64,000 nucleotides of DNA from Hofstenia miamia (Eukaryota > Xenacoelomorpha > Acoela > Hofsteniidae), in the NCBI GenBank assembly GCA_900660155.1, contig CABFPE010000224.1, forward strand, positions 120,932-184,931, written 5' to 3'. The notes beneath the pieces were generated by a model. It was given only the letters and a program-made list of their open reading frames with translations. It was not told the origin of the DNA and did not search any database. Shown one piece after another: positions 11,724 to 23,187 of the stretch; within the stretch, counting starts at the first letter, position 1, and every line of letters begins with the position of its first letter. A program made the position numbers and the translations under genes.

Positions 11724-14336
11724 GAGATCCCTAAGTTTTAATTTTATGCTGAGATCTCTTAACAGTCAAAGGGAGGTAAATGTCTGTATTTAAATAACTT
11801 TGTTGAAAATAAACTGGTAGCTATAGTACATAATAAATTTGATTTACTAAGAGCATTTAACCAATTTACAATGTCTGTTTATAGTAATAAGCCTTTTCTT
11901 AAATAATCGTTTGCAAATAACATTATGAAGGCATGGTTCAAGTTTGAAATGTAATTCTCTTTCACCATAAATGACAAAATTATGACAACTTCAAATTAGC
12001 TTTAATCCCGTTTCGCCTGAACGTATTTCGTAAATACTCAAATCCAATTTTACCAGCAGGTTTTCATTCATATGGTTTAGTGAGAAAATCTCTTGATTGT
12101 TAGCTCTATTAATTAAATTTCTTACACTTTTTTTGAATTCTTTTTTCTTTTTGAGTGAAATACCGAAATTCTAGATAATGGAGTTTTAACAAATTGTATT
12201 TCCCTGTTTAGCAAAATTATTTTCTATTCACAACTGAATATGATTGCGCAAGGCGCCGTAAATTGGCAGATGTCAGGTCTTTTAAAGTATAAGGGCCAAC
12301 ATTTTTCAAACAATTATTCTTCTATAATCCGCCAGATGATTGCAAAAGTTGGATATCTTCAGAAAGTATTGGAAAAGTTTATTAAAGCAAAGCAGTACGT
12401 ATCATTTAAAGGCTGATTCAACTTTAATGTCCTTATCGAAAACGCGATTCTGTCATAATATTTAATTTCATACCTTCTTAGAATGGTGCCAACATTTAAA
12501 TAACGAGGTCCGGGAAAAATATGGTCTCACTTTCAACAGTCCATTAATTCGTGGATGCGATTGCGCAATGCATTTGATACAGAAAATATTGTTAAATATT
12601 ATGAGAAGATTTGAGCGAGGCAGTAAATAGTTTTCAACCTCATTATAATTTCACGCTAGGCTCTTCAGCTTACTTGAATGGCCAGTTAAACGAATTCCGA
12701 CATGTTTTTCCGATAAATTTAATCAAATTATCCTGAATTATTTACATAGTATTCAGGGGAATATTTTCAACTAGTTTCCAGACAGAAGTTATCTTGTGTC
12801 TTCTATAAGTACACTATAACGCATTTTGACGACGATGTGTTGCTTTTGTCAGTTAGGCTCTGAGTAAAGTGCTGGTGTGCACTTTGTCATTTCCAAAGAT
12901 ATTTATAATTTGGTTGTCTTTGCCAAAATTTAAATTGGGTTAGCCACATCATTTTGGTAGTTTAATAAAAATTATTATTGTCAGGGATTACTATTTTAAA
13001 TCAATTGATTAAAATGATTGACTGAAGCAATTTTTAATGTCTTTTCAGTTGATTTTTTCAATATCATGTGAAGTGAATTTTTACCTAATAGTGTCACGTG
13101 CTGCTTCGTCTATCTAGATTGGGAACTTTGCATTTTACTAGATTCCAAGAACTTTCTTTTTTTATTTTAAAAATTTAAATTAACTGGTATTTTTGTGAAA
13201 AAAATCATGTATGGGATAGGGTGGGTGTAGGGAATATGAGAAAACAACAGTCACATGTGTTTTCTTTGCCCTCGATTGGAAAAAGTATTGTTATATTGCC
13301 ATCTTATTACTGGTTTCATTCAATCTAAAAATTTCATTAACATGCCCATGTCCCCCTCACACATGCACATTATGTGGAAGTGCTCACAATATTTATATTG
13401 CAATTCAACACTGATAGTCTCAATTGTTTTTGATGACATTTAAAAATTTTTTTATTGTTAATATTTTTAGGGAAAAGGACTGAATTATAAGATGAGTTGA
13501 TTAACAGCAGTTTATAAAATTCATGAGCCACCTTTATTTTTTGATTGGATTAACACTGGCTAGAAACGAATAACCATATAGTTTTAAGATTATAACTTGC
13601 GCATTCCTTTATCGGAGCCAAGGGGGCCACCGCACGAGATCCCTAAGTTTTAATTTTATGCTGAGATCTCTTAACAGTCAAAGGGAGGTAAATGTCTGTA
13701 TTTAAATAACTTTGTTGAAAATAAACTGGTAGCTATAGTACATAATAAATTTGATTTACTAAGAGCATTTAACCAATTTACAATGTCTGTTTATAGTAAT
13801 AAGCCTTTTCTTAAATAATCGTTTGCAAATAACATTATGAAGGCATGGTTCAAGTTTGAAATGTAATTCTCTTTCACCATAAATGACAAAATTATGACAA
13901 CTTCAAATTAGCTTTAATCCCGTTTCGCCTGAACGTATTTCGTAAATACTCAAATCCAATTTTACCAGCAGGTTTTCATTCATATGGTTTAGTGAGAAAA
14001 TCTNCTTATTACTGGTTTCATTCAATCTAAAAATTTCATTAACATGCCCATGTCCCCCTCACACATGCACATTATGTGGAAGTGCTCACAATATTTATAT
14101 TGCAATTCAACACTGATAGTCTCAATTGTTTTTGATGACATTTAAAAATTTTTTTATTGTTAATATTTTTAGGGAAAAGGACTGAATTATAAGATGAGTT
14201 GATTAACAGCAGTTTATAAAATTCATGAGCCACCTTTATTTTTTGATTGGATTAACACTGGCTAGAAACGAATAACCATATAGTTTTAAGATTATAACTT
14301 GCGCATTCCTTTATCGGAGCCAAGGGGGCCACCGCA
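11724..14336. repeat. Scrambled duplication around a single N (A-B-A'-N-B')
   Basis: 11724-12091 recurs as 13636-14003 (offset 1912), and 13303-13634 recurs as 14005-14336 (offset 702), both essentially identical. A lone N sits at 14004 exactly between the second copies. Either a tandem duplication of about 1.9 kb has its middle missing, or a chimeric read or contig end of 701 bases (13303-14003) was scaffolded against the true continuation. 12092-13302, between the repeated parts, holds nothing I recognise. The open frame 13255-13443 is unremarkable. Confidence 0.8.
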
Positions 14337-14589
14337 AACCCCGCCCACGCCTAAATCCGTTCCTGGTAAGAACCCATCTACCTCTGACTACATCAAGCCT
14401 TATATCTTAAGAAGTAGGTAAATTAAAACAAGTTGCTGAAAATATTGATAAAACAAATTCCTGTGTATATGTATTCCATTTATGCAAATTTGGTAAATGA
14501 GCTTAGCGGTCTCGTATATGCTACACTTACCTTGTGTGTTTTCATTTATGTTTTAATCGGCTTTTAATAAAAATCGGATTTTTAACGAT

Positions 14590-14907
14590 CAGGCGCGGTC
14601 CTAGAAAATTTCGAGCGGGGTGGTTTGAATTTTTTGCCTAAAAATATTATAAAACGATTATTTATTTATTTGCAAGTTATACACAATCTGATTTATGAGG
14701 TTCTTCACAAAAACTTTAAGGTTGATATTTATACACACAAAAACTAGTTTTTCAAAACCTAAATTTGATGGCTGAGAACATTTTTGAAAAAAAAAGTTTC
14801 TATTCAATCATAACCACTAAACATTTATCACATTATTCATATAATGCTGACACATTTTTAAAGGGAGACGGCCATCCCTTCTAAGCCCACCTCTGAAAAC
14901 GATCCTG
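14590..14907. mobile_element. Probable hAT-like MITE (318 bp)
   Basis: It starts CAGGCGCGGTCCTAG, matching the left end of the clear element at 27645. It ends with AAAACGATCCTG, whose complement starts CAGGATCGTTTT. The target-site duplication is not convincing. Just upstream, CTAAATCCGTTCCTG at 14351-14365 looks like the right end of another related element. Confidence 0.45.
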
Positions 14908-15100
14908 TTTATTGTATTAATAATGTGAGTTTAAACCTTTGACCTTGACAGCATTTTTGTGAAAATTCCGTGTTAATCATATTTATAGTTTTCTCTAAGT
15001 TCTTCAAATTCGCTTTCAATCCCAATTTTCTGAAGGTGCACTAATTTGTTTCGCTTTGGAGAACAATTGTTTTGATGAACTGTCCCTTTGTTGTTAGTAA

Positions 15101-15242
15101 GTCTTATATCAATTTTTCTATTGATTGATTGAATAAGCATTCTTCTGACAGGCTAACATTCTTAGTCCAAAGTCTTATATCAATTTTTCTATTGATTGAT
15201 TGAATAGGCATTCTTCTGACAGGCTAACATTCTTAGTCCAAA
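15101..15242. repeat. 71-bp tandem duplication
   Basis: Two adjacent copies (15101-15171 and 15172-15242) differ at about one position (AATAAGCATT versus AATAGGCATT). The unit is non-coding. The near identity indicates a recent slippage or unequal-exchange event. Confidence 0.9.
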
Positions 15243-15432
15243 TGCTGCAGGTATAGTTTAGTCATTTTATTAAGTAAAATGGAGTCAGCTTAGCACATAG
15301 TTGTCAACAGTTATCTGCTTGTTGTTCATATTGAGTTTTCAAAAAGATCGAGTGTCAAATATTACACAATTATCTATCAAATTATGTGCTTTAGCTTTGC
15401 GGGAAAATTGCGCTAAGATTACAATCTCAGTA

Positions 15433-15500
15433 CAGCCAAACCTCGATTCTCAGTCGTAATTCGTTTCAGAGTTCTGTTCGAACACCGAGACTATTTCTCC
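15433..15500 (+). mobile_element. pogo/Tc1-like terminal repeat (left end)
   Basis: CAGCCAAACCTCGATTCTC directly follows a TA dinucleotide (15431-15432). The next bases keep the GTTCGAACACCGAG pattern seen in pogo/Tc1-type ends of the CAGT-AACCTCGGTTTTCGAA kind. It may pair with the inverted end at 20114, with the MULE element inserted between them. No transposase of this family is visible. Confidence 0.5.
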
Positions 15501-15763
15501 CATCGTTTTAATCCTTTCCAATACCCTGGATGCTTATCTTTTTAACATTTTCTAAATTATTTTATGCAGGGAATTGCACATTAAAATTCTAACCAAGACA
15601 AAGCAATGTACAGGGTATCCATAAAGTCAATTTTAATCAATTTTGTCACTGTCTAAACAAGTGAACTTATTCCCGGATGAAGTACATTAATTTTTCAATT
15701 CATCTGCTATCATCCGATATGACAATTATAAGATAGAGGTTACGTTAACTAATATTTTATATT

Positions 15764-18190
15764 AAGGTAGCACCTACCTATTCAACATAAAATCCCCAAT
15801 TTCTAATTAATGTGGCTCCAATTGGATTTGTAGGACCATCATGGGTAACTTCAATCATTTTGGCCTTTTCGCATAAATTATGCAAATTTCACATCAAAGA
15901 TGGCCGCCAATACGCTCTAAGTGCGCAATTCTGACATTATTAATACATGGAACTGTTTGAAACTTGGTACATTTATCATAAACAACATAATAAACTGCAT
16001 GAAAGTCTTACTTTTTATCAATCTTAGAATTTTTTTTGGAATTTTGAGATTTGAGACTTTCATGCAGTAGATCAGTATTTAAATGTAACAGATTTAAAAT
16101 TTCATTAAGATACCTTGAATACTCATGAAATGGCAATGCGGCAACGTCTACAAGTCGAGCCAAAAATTGAAAACTTAGAAAATGGCAATTTAATTTGAAT
16201 ATACTGATTATTTTCATTAAATCTAAATTAAATCTGCAGCATATTTAAGTCCTTCTTTTTGGTTGTTGGAGTCCTGAAAGCCTTTTTTCATAGCATGGAT
16301 TGATTTACGTCTCTTTTTCGATGATTCAAGGCTTTTTCGGTTGGCATACATAATGCGGTCGCGGTCAAATTGTTGGCACATAGATACAGTGAAGCGTCCC
16401 GCTTCATGGCTCAAGTGGCCAAACACGTTTATGATGGAAATAACTGACATTGAAATAACTGACAGCACTAAATACTGCTAACTCAAGAACTGGTTTTTCG
16501 ACATAGTACTCTTTGGAGCACCATTCCCAAATCAATTTGTTGAGGCACTCATTCACATTTTGAGTTTTTCCATGTAAGCACTTCTGTAGGAGTTCTGGTG
16601 ATGCTAAGTCATCAAATATTGGTTGAATAAATTCAACAACTGCACTTGGCAGACCATGCCTGTTTATAGTTCTCTGGATCCAGATTATATCCATACCACG
16701 AGTCTTTAGGGCATAACTGGTGCATCGGATTAGTATCTGTGGATGCAACATGTGGTAGCACTGTCCGAACAGCCTGTGTCCTTCGTTCAAGGTCTCCTGG
16801 ATTGCTTCGAATAGCCTACATAGTTTTGTAGGGTATCTACTCTACTGGCAGTTAACCTGCCAGCTCCAGCCAGACCTTTTTCATCAGACAACTTGGTTTT
16901 GGTATTTGCCGTTTTCAACCTGCGGCAGCGGGTTCCTACTCGCTTCTGTACATGACCGACACATTCCATTTTGAAAATTGGCATTGGTCACCGTACGGTT
17001 GATTGCTATTGAAGAAAATGATGATGAATCACTATCACCTAAATAACCAGTATAACGAAGGTTATTCTTCAATTCTGACCTCATGAAGATGCGCATTGCA
17101 CCCACGCTCTCCATTGACCTGGCAGAACCGGTGTGATCCGCTTTACACTTGTGATCAGCTTTCCACTTAAGATATCTCACTGATTCCTTGTCTTTGGTTT
17201 TCCCATGTTGACAGCCCTTACATATGTTAGAGAGAACTTCATAGACCACACATTTGCCAGTATCTGCAGATATGCAAGTGACTACGCCATGATGGCTCGT
17301 GTACCCACGGCGCTGCCAGGTACCGTCTAGTGACACAGTACAATCACTTACATCACCAGTATCTACATTTTTATCTTTACACAATTCCTGGGATACCTCT
17401 AAACTGAAATCTGCAACTACCTTACTTGCATAATGCAAACGCTTTATAATATTTCTATACGACTTGCCAGACATTGGTGGCTGGGAATTGAGGTGGAGTG
17501 AAAACTGCTCATGCACTTTGAGCCCCCGTCCAATCAAGCGCACAAAAGACACCATACGTAGATTTATCCCGTGAGTTCTTTTAGTTTGGCTGAGATTTGT
17601 ACTTGAAGAATTTGGTATAGAATCTTTATAGTCACATTGAGAACAGTTAATAGAAAGTTCATTGTAAAATCCCTGTCGCTTTGAAAGGTCCAAGTCGCAA
17701 TCAACATTTTTCAATCCACAGTTCGGGCAACAATACTTCTGTTGAAGAAAATCACTGATATTTCTAACAGAAATAAGGATATACCCATCTTTGCACAGTG
17801 TAGAATCATTATATCTAACAAAATCATGTTGTGGAGAATTTTCATTGCTACTTCCTGGTTTCTCATGGGCGCCGCCATCTTGCTTTCTCTGTTTATACCA
17901 CGATTTACGCTTTTTTGTCCTGGAATTATTCCTTTTAGAACCCATTCTGTACACGATAATCACACAAATTAACAGTTCGATGAATTTGAATATAGAGGAA
18001 AATTTACAGCATTTGTCAGTATGATCGTCACTTTTCAAGAAAGAGCCACCATTTTGATCAATAATAACACCAATTATGCATACAAAACTAGTTTAATCTT
18101 AAAGATAACATCATAATTTATGGAACTACGCCAAAAAATGAAATTTGGAAATTTTTTAAAAATTACGAATTTGAATGGGTAGGTTCTATT
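15764..18190 (-). mobile_element. Mutator-like (MULE) DNA transposon, decayed
   Basis: This interval contains a broken transposase gene on the - strand. The boundaries are tentative. GTAGCACCTACCTATTCAA near 15768 and, from the other end, ATAGAACCTACCCATTCAA near 18190 could be worn terminal inverted repeats, but I could not find a clean 9-bp target duplication. The flanks 15764-16222 and 17946-18190 are non-coding. Pieces of a second copy lie at 18235-19048. Confidence 0.65.
16223..17945 (-). pseudogene. Mutator-like transposase (PF20700-type), frame-shifted
   Basis: Recognised from memory of the animal Mutator-like transposase domain family. From the likely start MGSKRNN (17945; an in-frame ATG at 18038 is less likely), the first about 310 residues are open. 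They hold a basic N-terminus, a cysteine cluster (C72, C73, C76, C83, C101, C104), the core motif SLDGTWQRRGYTSHHG with D207, NICKGC at about 240-245, SMESVGAMRIF with E279, and YTGYLGDSDSS with D304 and D306. The rest continues in other frames: FKMECVGHVQKRVGTR near 16980, MHQLCPKDSWYGYN near 16690-16720, PIFDDLASPELLQKCLHGK near 16560-16625, and a basic tail ending LKYAADLI at 16223. At least four frame changes after residue 310 make it non-functional. The acidic catalytic residues of the open part are intact, suggesting moderate age. Confidence 0.85.
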
Positions 18191-18234
18191 TTAAGAACTG
18201 TAAAGTCACAGTGATGCATATATATATATATATN

Positions 18235-19048
18235 GGCTCGTGTACCCACGGCGCTGCCAGTTACCTTCTAGTGACACAGTACAATCACATACATCACTAG
18301 TATCTACATTTTTATCTTTACACAACTCCTTGAATGCCTCTAAACAACTGACATCTGCAACTACCTTACTTGCATAATGCAAACGCTTTATAATATTTCT
18401 ATACGACTTGCCAGACATTGGTGGCTGGGAATTGAGGTGGAGTGAGAACTGCTCAAGCACTTTGAGCCCCCGTCCAATCGAAAGCACAAAAGACACCATC
18501 CGTAGATTTATCTCGTGTGTTCCTTTCGTTTGGCTGAGAGTTGTACTTGAAGAATTTGGTATAGAATCTTTATAGTCACATTGAGAACAGTTAATAGAAA
18601 GTTCATTGTAAAATCCCTGTCGCTTTGAAAGGTCCAAGTCGCAATCAACATTTTNAGTTCTGGTGATGCTAAGTCATCAAATATTGGTTGAATAAATTCA
18701 ACAACTGCACTTGGCAGACCATGCCTGTTTATAGTTCTCTGGATCCAGATTATATCCATACCACGAGTCTTTAGGGCATAACTGGTGCATCGGATTAGTA
18801 TCTGTGGATGCAACATGTGGTAACACTGTCCGAACAGCCTGTGTCCTTCGTTCAAGGTCTCCTGNNNNNNNNNNNNNNNNNNTTGAAGAAAATCACTGAT
18901 ATTTCTAACAGAAATAAGGATATACCCATCTTTGCACAGTGTAGAATCATTATATCTAACAAAATCATGTTGTGGAGAATTTTCATTGCTACTTCCTGGT
19001 TTCTCATGGGCGCCGCCATCTTGCTTTCTCTGATTATACCACGATTTA
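18235..19048 (-). pseudogene. Shuffled pieces of a second MULE transposase copy between Ns
   Basis: Three blocks match the element at 15764-18190. 18235-18654 corresponds to 17294-17713 with several percent divergence. 18656-18864 corresponds to 16591-16799, with one difference seen. 18883-19048 corresponds to 17742-17907. The blocks are out of order and separated by Ns at 18234, 18655, 18865-18882 and 19049. A TA microsatellite lies directly outside both ends. The order cannot be real transposon structure, so these are probably small contigs placed in a scaffold gap. Protein-like frames here are parts of the transposase. Confidence 0.8.
18865..18882. other. Assembly gap (18 N)
   Basis: A run of 18 N. 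Further single-N positions are 938, 4287, 14004, 18234, 18655, 19049, 56265 and 57025. Confidence 0.99.
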
Positions 19049-19959
19049 NATATATATATATGAAATGTACAATCCATAACAGGTATGTTTGACAATCACC
19101 GATCTCCTGAACTCCTTGAGCATGCATTCGTTGCAGGTTGCATTGTAAATATAATATGTAGTTATTATTACTACGAATACAACAACAATAACTAATTTTC
19201 TTGTGTCCAGAATTTACGGACAGTAAAAACGAAAAACGAGAAAATTGTTTTAGACAATCTAAGCTATTTTATTTCTCATTGGCAATTGGTCAGATTTTTT
19301 ACTTGATCTTCTAAGTCTATTTTCGAATAATTTGCTCATTAACAAAGAATGAACCCAATATTTAAAAGTTAAGATTGAATTTGATCACTAATGTTCCTAG
19401 CAACAAATATTTAACTTAATGGATATTTTCTAATTAGTATTTAGGTAATTTTCAAAAATATCAAATGAAGAATGAAAAATTGAAAAGCTCTTATTTTTTT
19501 TCCAAAACTCTTATTGGAAAATGCAATAAAAACCCCTTACTCTTAGATTGGTCTGTTATTTTTCGTGGTAGAAGTGATCACCTAGTTGCTTGTAATATAG
19601 TTCAGCACCCCTAGTGTCCTTAGCCATTTATATGTTAGACAATTTTACGAAAATGGTATTTATGAAACAATCAGAAGTTTTTCAACCTCTGCCAAACATG
19701 GCCTTTTCTTGCTTATAGCACTCTTATTTACCCACATCACTATATTTCACAGCGTCTTTGTGCTTTATTGGGATCGTACCTATCGTAGATTTCGCCATGC
19801 TGTATTCCTTAAGCCAGATCAGACACTCGCGCATCTTCTTCATGTTTTGCTATTATTTTTCTTTTAAGTTCTAGTTTTAAGCACTATTTCTCTTTTTCAT
19901 TTGTAGCAACTTTACTGATTTTCTTTGGATGTATTATTAGGGGCTAAAACATTTCCAAA

Positions 19960-20114
19960 AACCAATATAAAATGAGATCAAAACACAACACATCCGCTGA
20001 CGAGAACAGTTGGTAACAAAGAAACGTTCGAACTACGAAACAAAATTTTCTCGAATTTTTCGTTCGATCTCCGATTTTCGAACAATGAGTCGTTCGAAAA
20101 CCGAGGTTTAACTG
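19960..20114 (-). mobile_element. pogo/Tc1-like terminal region (right end)
   Basis: The + strand ends CGAGGTTTAACTG followed by TA (20115-20116), so the element end reads inward as CAGTTAAACCTCGGTTTTCG. The inner sequence is rich in TTCGAA words, as usual for this group of ends. The first 15 bases resemble the end at 15433. Beyond those the two sequences differ, so they may belong to one element with unequal ends or to two separate copies. Confidence 0.5.
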
Positions 20115-22188
20115 TACAAAAATAATTGATTGATTGTAGATCACATTCTATGAGAGAATGATAATTGACAAGAGTGTGAGAGAGAATTAATACGCATGAA
20201 GTTTCATCCAATCAAAGTATTAATAGTTTGAAAATATCAATTCTTTCAGCTTGTAATATTTCTTATTTTCTATAGTAAATACTTACATGTACTTCCAAAA
20301 GAATTGTTTTTGTCTGCCAAATAAAGTTCGGGAGATTTATCTCACATCCTGAAAGTCAACAGCTATTTGAAAGTTGTGTGGTATAGGATTACAGAAGGCT
20401 ATGTGTATGCTTCATACATTTTTCTAGACTTTGAGACCGACCATTTCAAGTTAATCACAACTGATGATGCACATCATGAAGTTGATAATAGTTAAAAAAA
20501 GAGGTTGTGTGGCAGCGACTGCCGAAGGCCAGGTGTAGCTGCCGTTGAGCAAACAGAGCATATGCTACGTGTATAATTAGAGAATGTGCATTATACGTCC
20601 AAAAACTTGCCGAGTTCGAGTGCGACCAAATTGACCCTAGACAGTCACTAATCTAAACAATTCTCTGTTAATTTCCAATTACTTGTGGAAAAAATATTGT
20701 GATCACGCTTGGAAACTTTAAGCGGACTTTGTTTTATTCTAGTTGGTTGAGCCGCCGCCGCGGCTGCGCTCAAATCTAGTAAAAAGGAGTTCTTAAAATA
20801 CCTATACATCTATAAAAATTATTGTTCAGAAATTGATTTAACCTAATACCATGAGATCTCTAGCGACCCCACACAATAATTTTTTTCATAGGTATAATTG
20901 TTTTACCATTCCTCCTCTTTATATATAAGTAATGAACATCTTGGAATTCAAGGTAGTAAGAAAAACTAAGTTTTAAATTAGGTGTTGCTAGAAACCCTAT
21001 TTTAGTTATTGGAGGTTTGCTCTGGTATTTAGAGGGTTAAATTGAAATCTGTCATTAGGTAGGAAACAGAATAAAACATTTTATAATGTCCGTACCTAAA
21101 CCTAATCACACCTGCTTTCTACAGAAATCTTGAGTATTGCTTATTTCAATATAGCAAATCGTCTTGCTTTTCAAAATGCCAAGCTTGATATTTAATCTAA
21201 GCAGCGTTACCTATCACTTAACTTTGTTCCGCAGATTTTTGGCATTTTTTTGCTGATATGGGTAACCAGAATCGTGTGCATTCAAAAGAGAATGTTTTTT
21301 AAATTTCTTTCTTCATGTAATGTTTATTTCCACTAGTATATGGAGTAAATTAGATTTAAAATAAAAGTGTTTTTAGCTAAAAGGTCATCAAAATGTTATG
21401 GTAATTAGCTTTTTCATTACTTGTGAAATTATTTTCCCGCTTCATCCGTCATTTCATGTTTGTACAGATTATTACAATAATATATTTCAATCCCTATAAA
21501 TTTCATTTACTTACCCAATTTTCATCGCTTTTTTCTGTTAAGACCATTGCTGTACATTTAGAGTGTTTTCTTAAGATGTTGAATGAAAACCTTCCTTTGC
21601 GGAACCTAGTTATAATTATGAAAGTTGTTCTTATATAACAATGCATCTGCAGTTATTTTCTTATAAACGTGACTAATATTTTTAATTTAGATTTTCTTCT
21701 TCCGATCCGCAAATTTCATGCTGAAATATTACTCATTCTTAATTAGCACAACACCATTGCGAAATAATTTTTTAATGCCACTCCTCTTTTTATATTTTAA
21801 TTAAATTAGGTGATATGGTTATTTGATTAATGCGTTACATTTATTCTGTATATTTTGGAGCTAAATCTTGAATTCAGAAAAAAGTTTTACTAAGCTAATC
21901 TTACTTCTTGATCTTATCGATTTTAAGAGAAACAACTCGAATTAACTGGAATATTTTGCACCCAAAAGTGGCTGAATTACCAGTACTTTGGCCATTAAAT
22001 CGACAATCCCCGTTACGATATTAATGTGGTTTCCTAGATTCTTTAGCGGAAAATGACTGTCGGGGCAGGTCATTGGGGTAGATTTGGTCAGAATTTTCAT
22101 TAATTTCGTAAAATCATTGTTTAATGCACGATGGGTAAAATCTCCATTTTGTATCTGCATGCATTCCTTATTTTATGTTTTTGCAAAT
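20115..22188. other. AT-rich intergenic DNA without a recognised gene
   Basis: No gene or RNA is recognisable. The one marked feature is the G+C-rich palindrome at 20739-20780. Open frames such as 21423-21638 look random. Confidence 0.6.
20739..20780. repeat. G+C-rich palindrome
   Basis: CTAGTTGGTTGAGC at the left is mirrored by GCTCAAATCTAG at the right, around a CCGCCGCCGCGGCTGC core that contains CCGCGG. The core is almost pure G+C in a region of about one-third G+C. It could form a stable hairpin. The function is unknown. Confidence 0.75.
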
Positions 22189-22800
22189 CAGGTTGAGTAA
22201 CGGGAAATTGATTGTTGTAAGGAAAACTGCAAATATTTCAACAAAAATTGTATAATATACATAAAAACATTTACTAAATTATGCCATAATAAAATGTTTA
22301 GAAGTGAGAAATTGTGGTGGTTTTCAAGAGCCCAAACGTGAAACCGCTTTCTAAAGTTAGCCTCCACTTTCACTAAAGTTTCTTCACTTATTTTCATGTA
22401 TTGCAGTTTTCATTTCTTTAAGTGTGCGGGGCTCCCCAGCATAGACGCGTGATTTCAAAGATCCCCACAGATAAAAATCGCACATGGAAAGATCGGGTGA
22501 GCGCGTAGGCCACGGGATTGCAGATCGAACAGCAGTCATTGACGCCCTATTGATTCTCACCCTGCGAAGCTCAGGAGGGAAACATATTTCAAACATTTGA
22601 ATATAGCTGGCTGAAGTAACCGTTGCTGTCTCTTCAAAAATGAATGGACCAAAAATGTCGTACTTTCCCAAACCATTACCGTAAAATATAAACGAATAGG
22701 AATAAGCTAAACGGCATCTTCAGCTTTCCTCAGTCCCTATCCCTTACTCGAAGAGAGCAAGGAGCGTTCTAAAATCATCAGTTCAACTTGACTCACCCTG
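22189..22800 (-). mobile_element. Mariner-type DNA transposon, internally deleted (612 bp)
   Basis: The left end reads CAGGTTGAGTAACGGG. The right end read inward is CAGGGTGAGTCAAGTTG. These share the CAGG-TGAGT terminus typical of mariner-like elements, and TA follows the right end. The body encodes C-terminal transposase fragments on the - strand. Autonomous relatives are about twice as long. The N-terminal DNA-binding half is missing. Confidence 0.75.
22305..22671 (-). pseudogene. Mariner-type transposase C-terminal fragment
   Basis: From 22671 downward the frame reads GPFIFEE, then SYIQMFE, ELRRVRINRASM, then IPWPTRSPDLSMCDFYLWG and LKSRVY. The last part matches the well-known PARSPDLSPCDFFLWG block of mariner/Tc1 DDE transposases, with the third catalytic acidic residue in SPDL. 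The usual FQQDGA-H segment with the second catalytic aspartate is absent: the frame jumps from RINRASM directly to AVRSAIPWP, an internal deletion. A stop separates this from the C-terminal tail ISEETLVKVEANFRKR. The product is inactive. Confidence 0.85.
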
Positions 22801-23187
22801 TATTATAATATTGTTTGAATATTTTTTAAAAAATTTCGAATATTTGGTTTAGAAAAACTGCTTACTTTTTATTGACATTACAAAGTCTATTGCTGAAAAA
22901 ATTCTACAGTCTAACTTCTTTAAGAAATTTGCAGGAATTATGAAAATTCAACGAAAAACACCTTGAATATATTCATAAAAGAATATAGGGTTTCTAGTAT
23001 CAATGAATTTGAAAAATATTTGAATTTTTTTCAGTAGCATTCATTATTTGTATATTCGAGAGCTATCTGTGAAGACAATGATCTCCAATCTCTCAAATGC
23101 CAGTTTCGAAAGGCATTGCATGAAAGGTGTTGGACATTTATGGAGCATTTTCAAAATCAGAATTGTTTTTATTGTAGTTTAATAATT
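22801..23187. other. AT-rich spacer, nothing recognised
   Basis: No coding or structural feature is recognisable between the mariner fossil and the following MITE. Confidence 0.6.

Noticed and set aside
15609-15660. CAGGGTATCCATAAAGTC after TA as a mariner element
   Set aside because: The start resembles a mariner-type end, but no inverted partner or transposase was found nearby.
17742-18024. + strand frames over the MULE transposase
   Set aside because: They are antisense shadows of the transposase coding strand.
18808-19127. Proteins spanning the N run near 18865
   Set aside because: They cross an assembly gap that joins unrelated, misordered transposon pieces.
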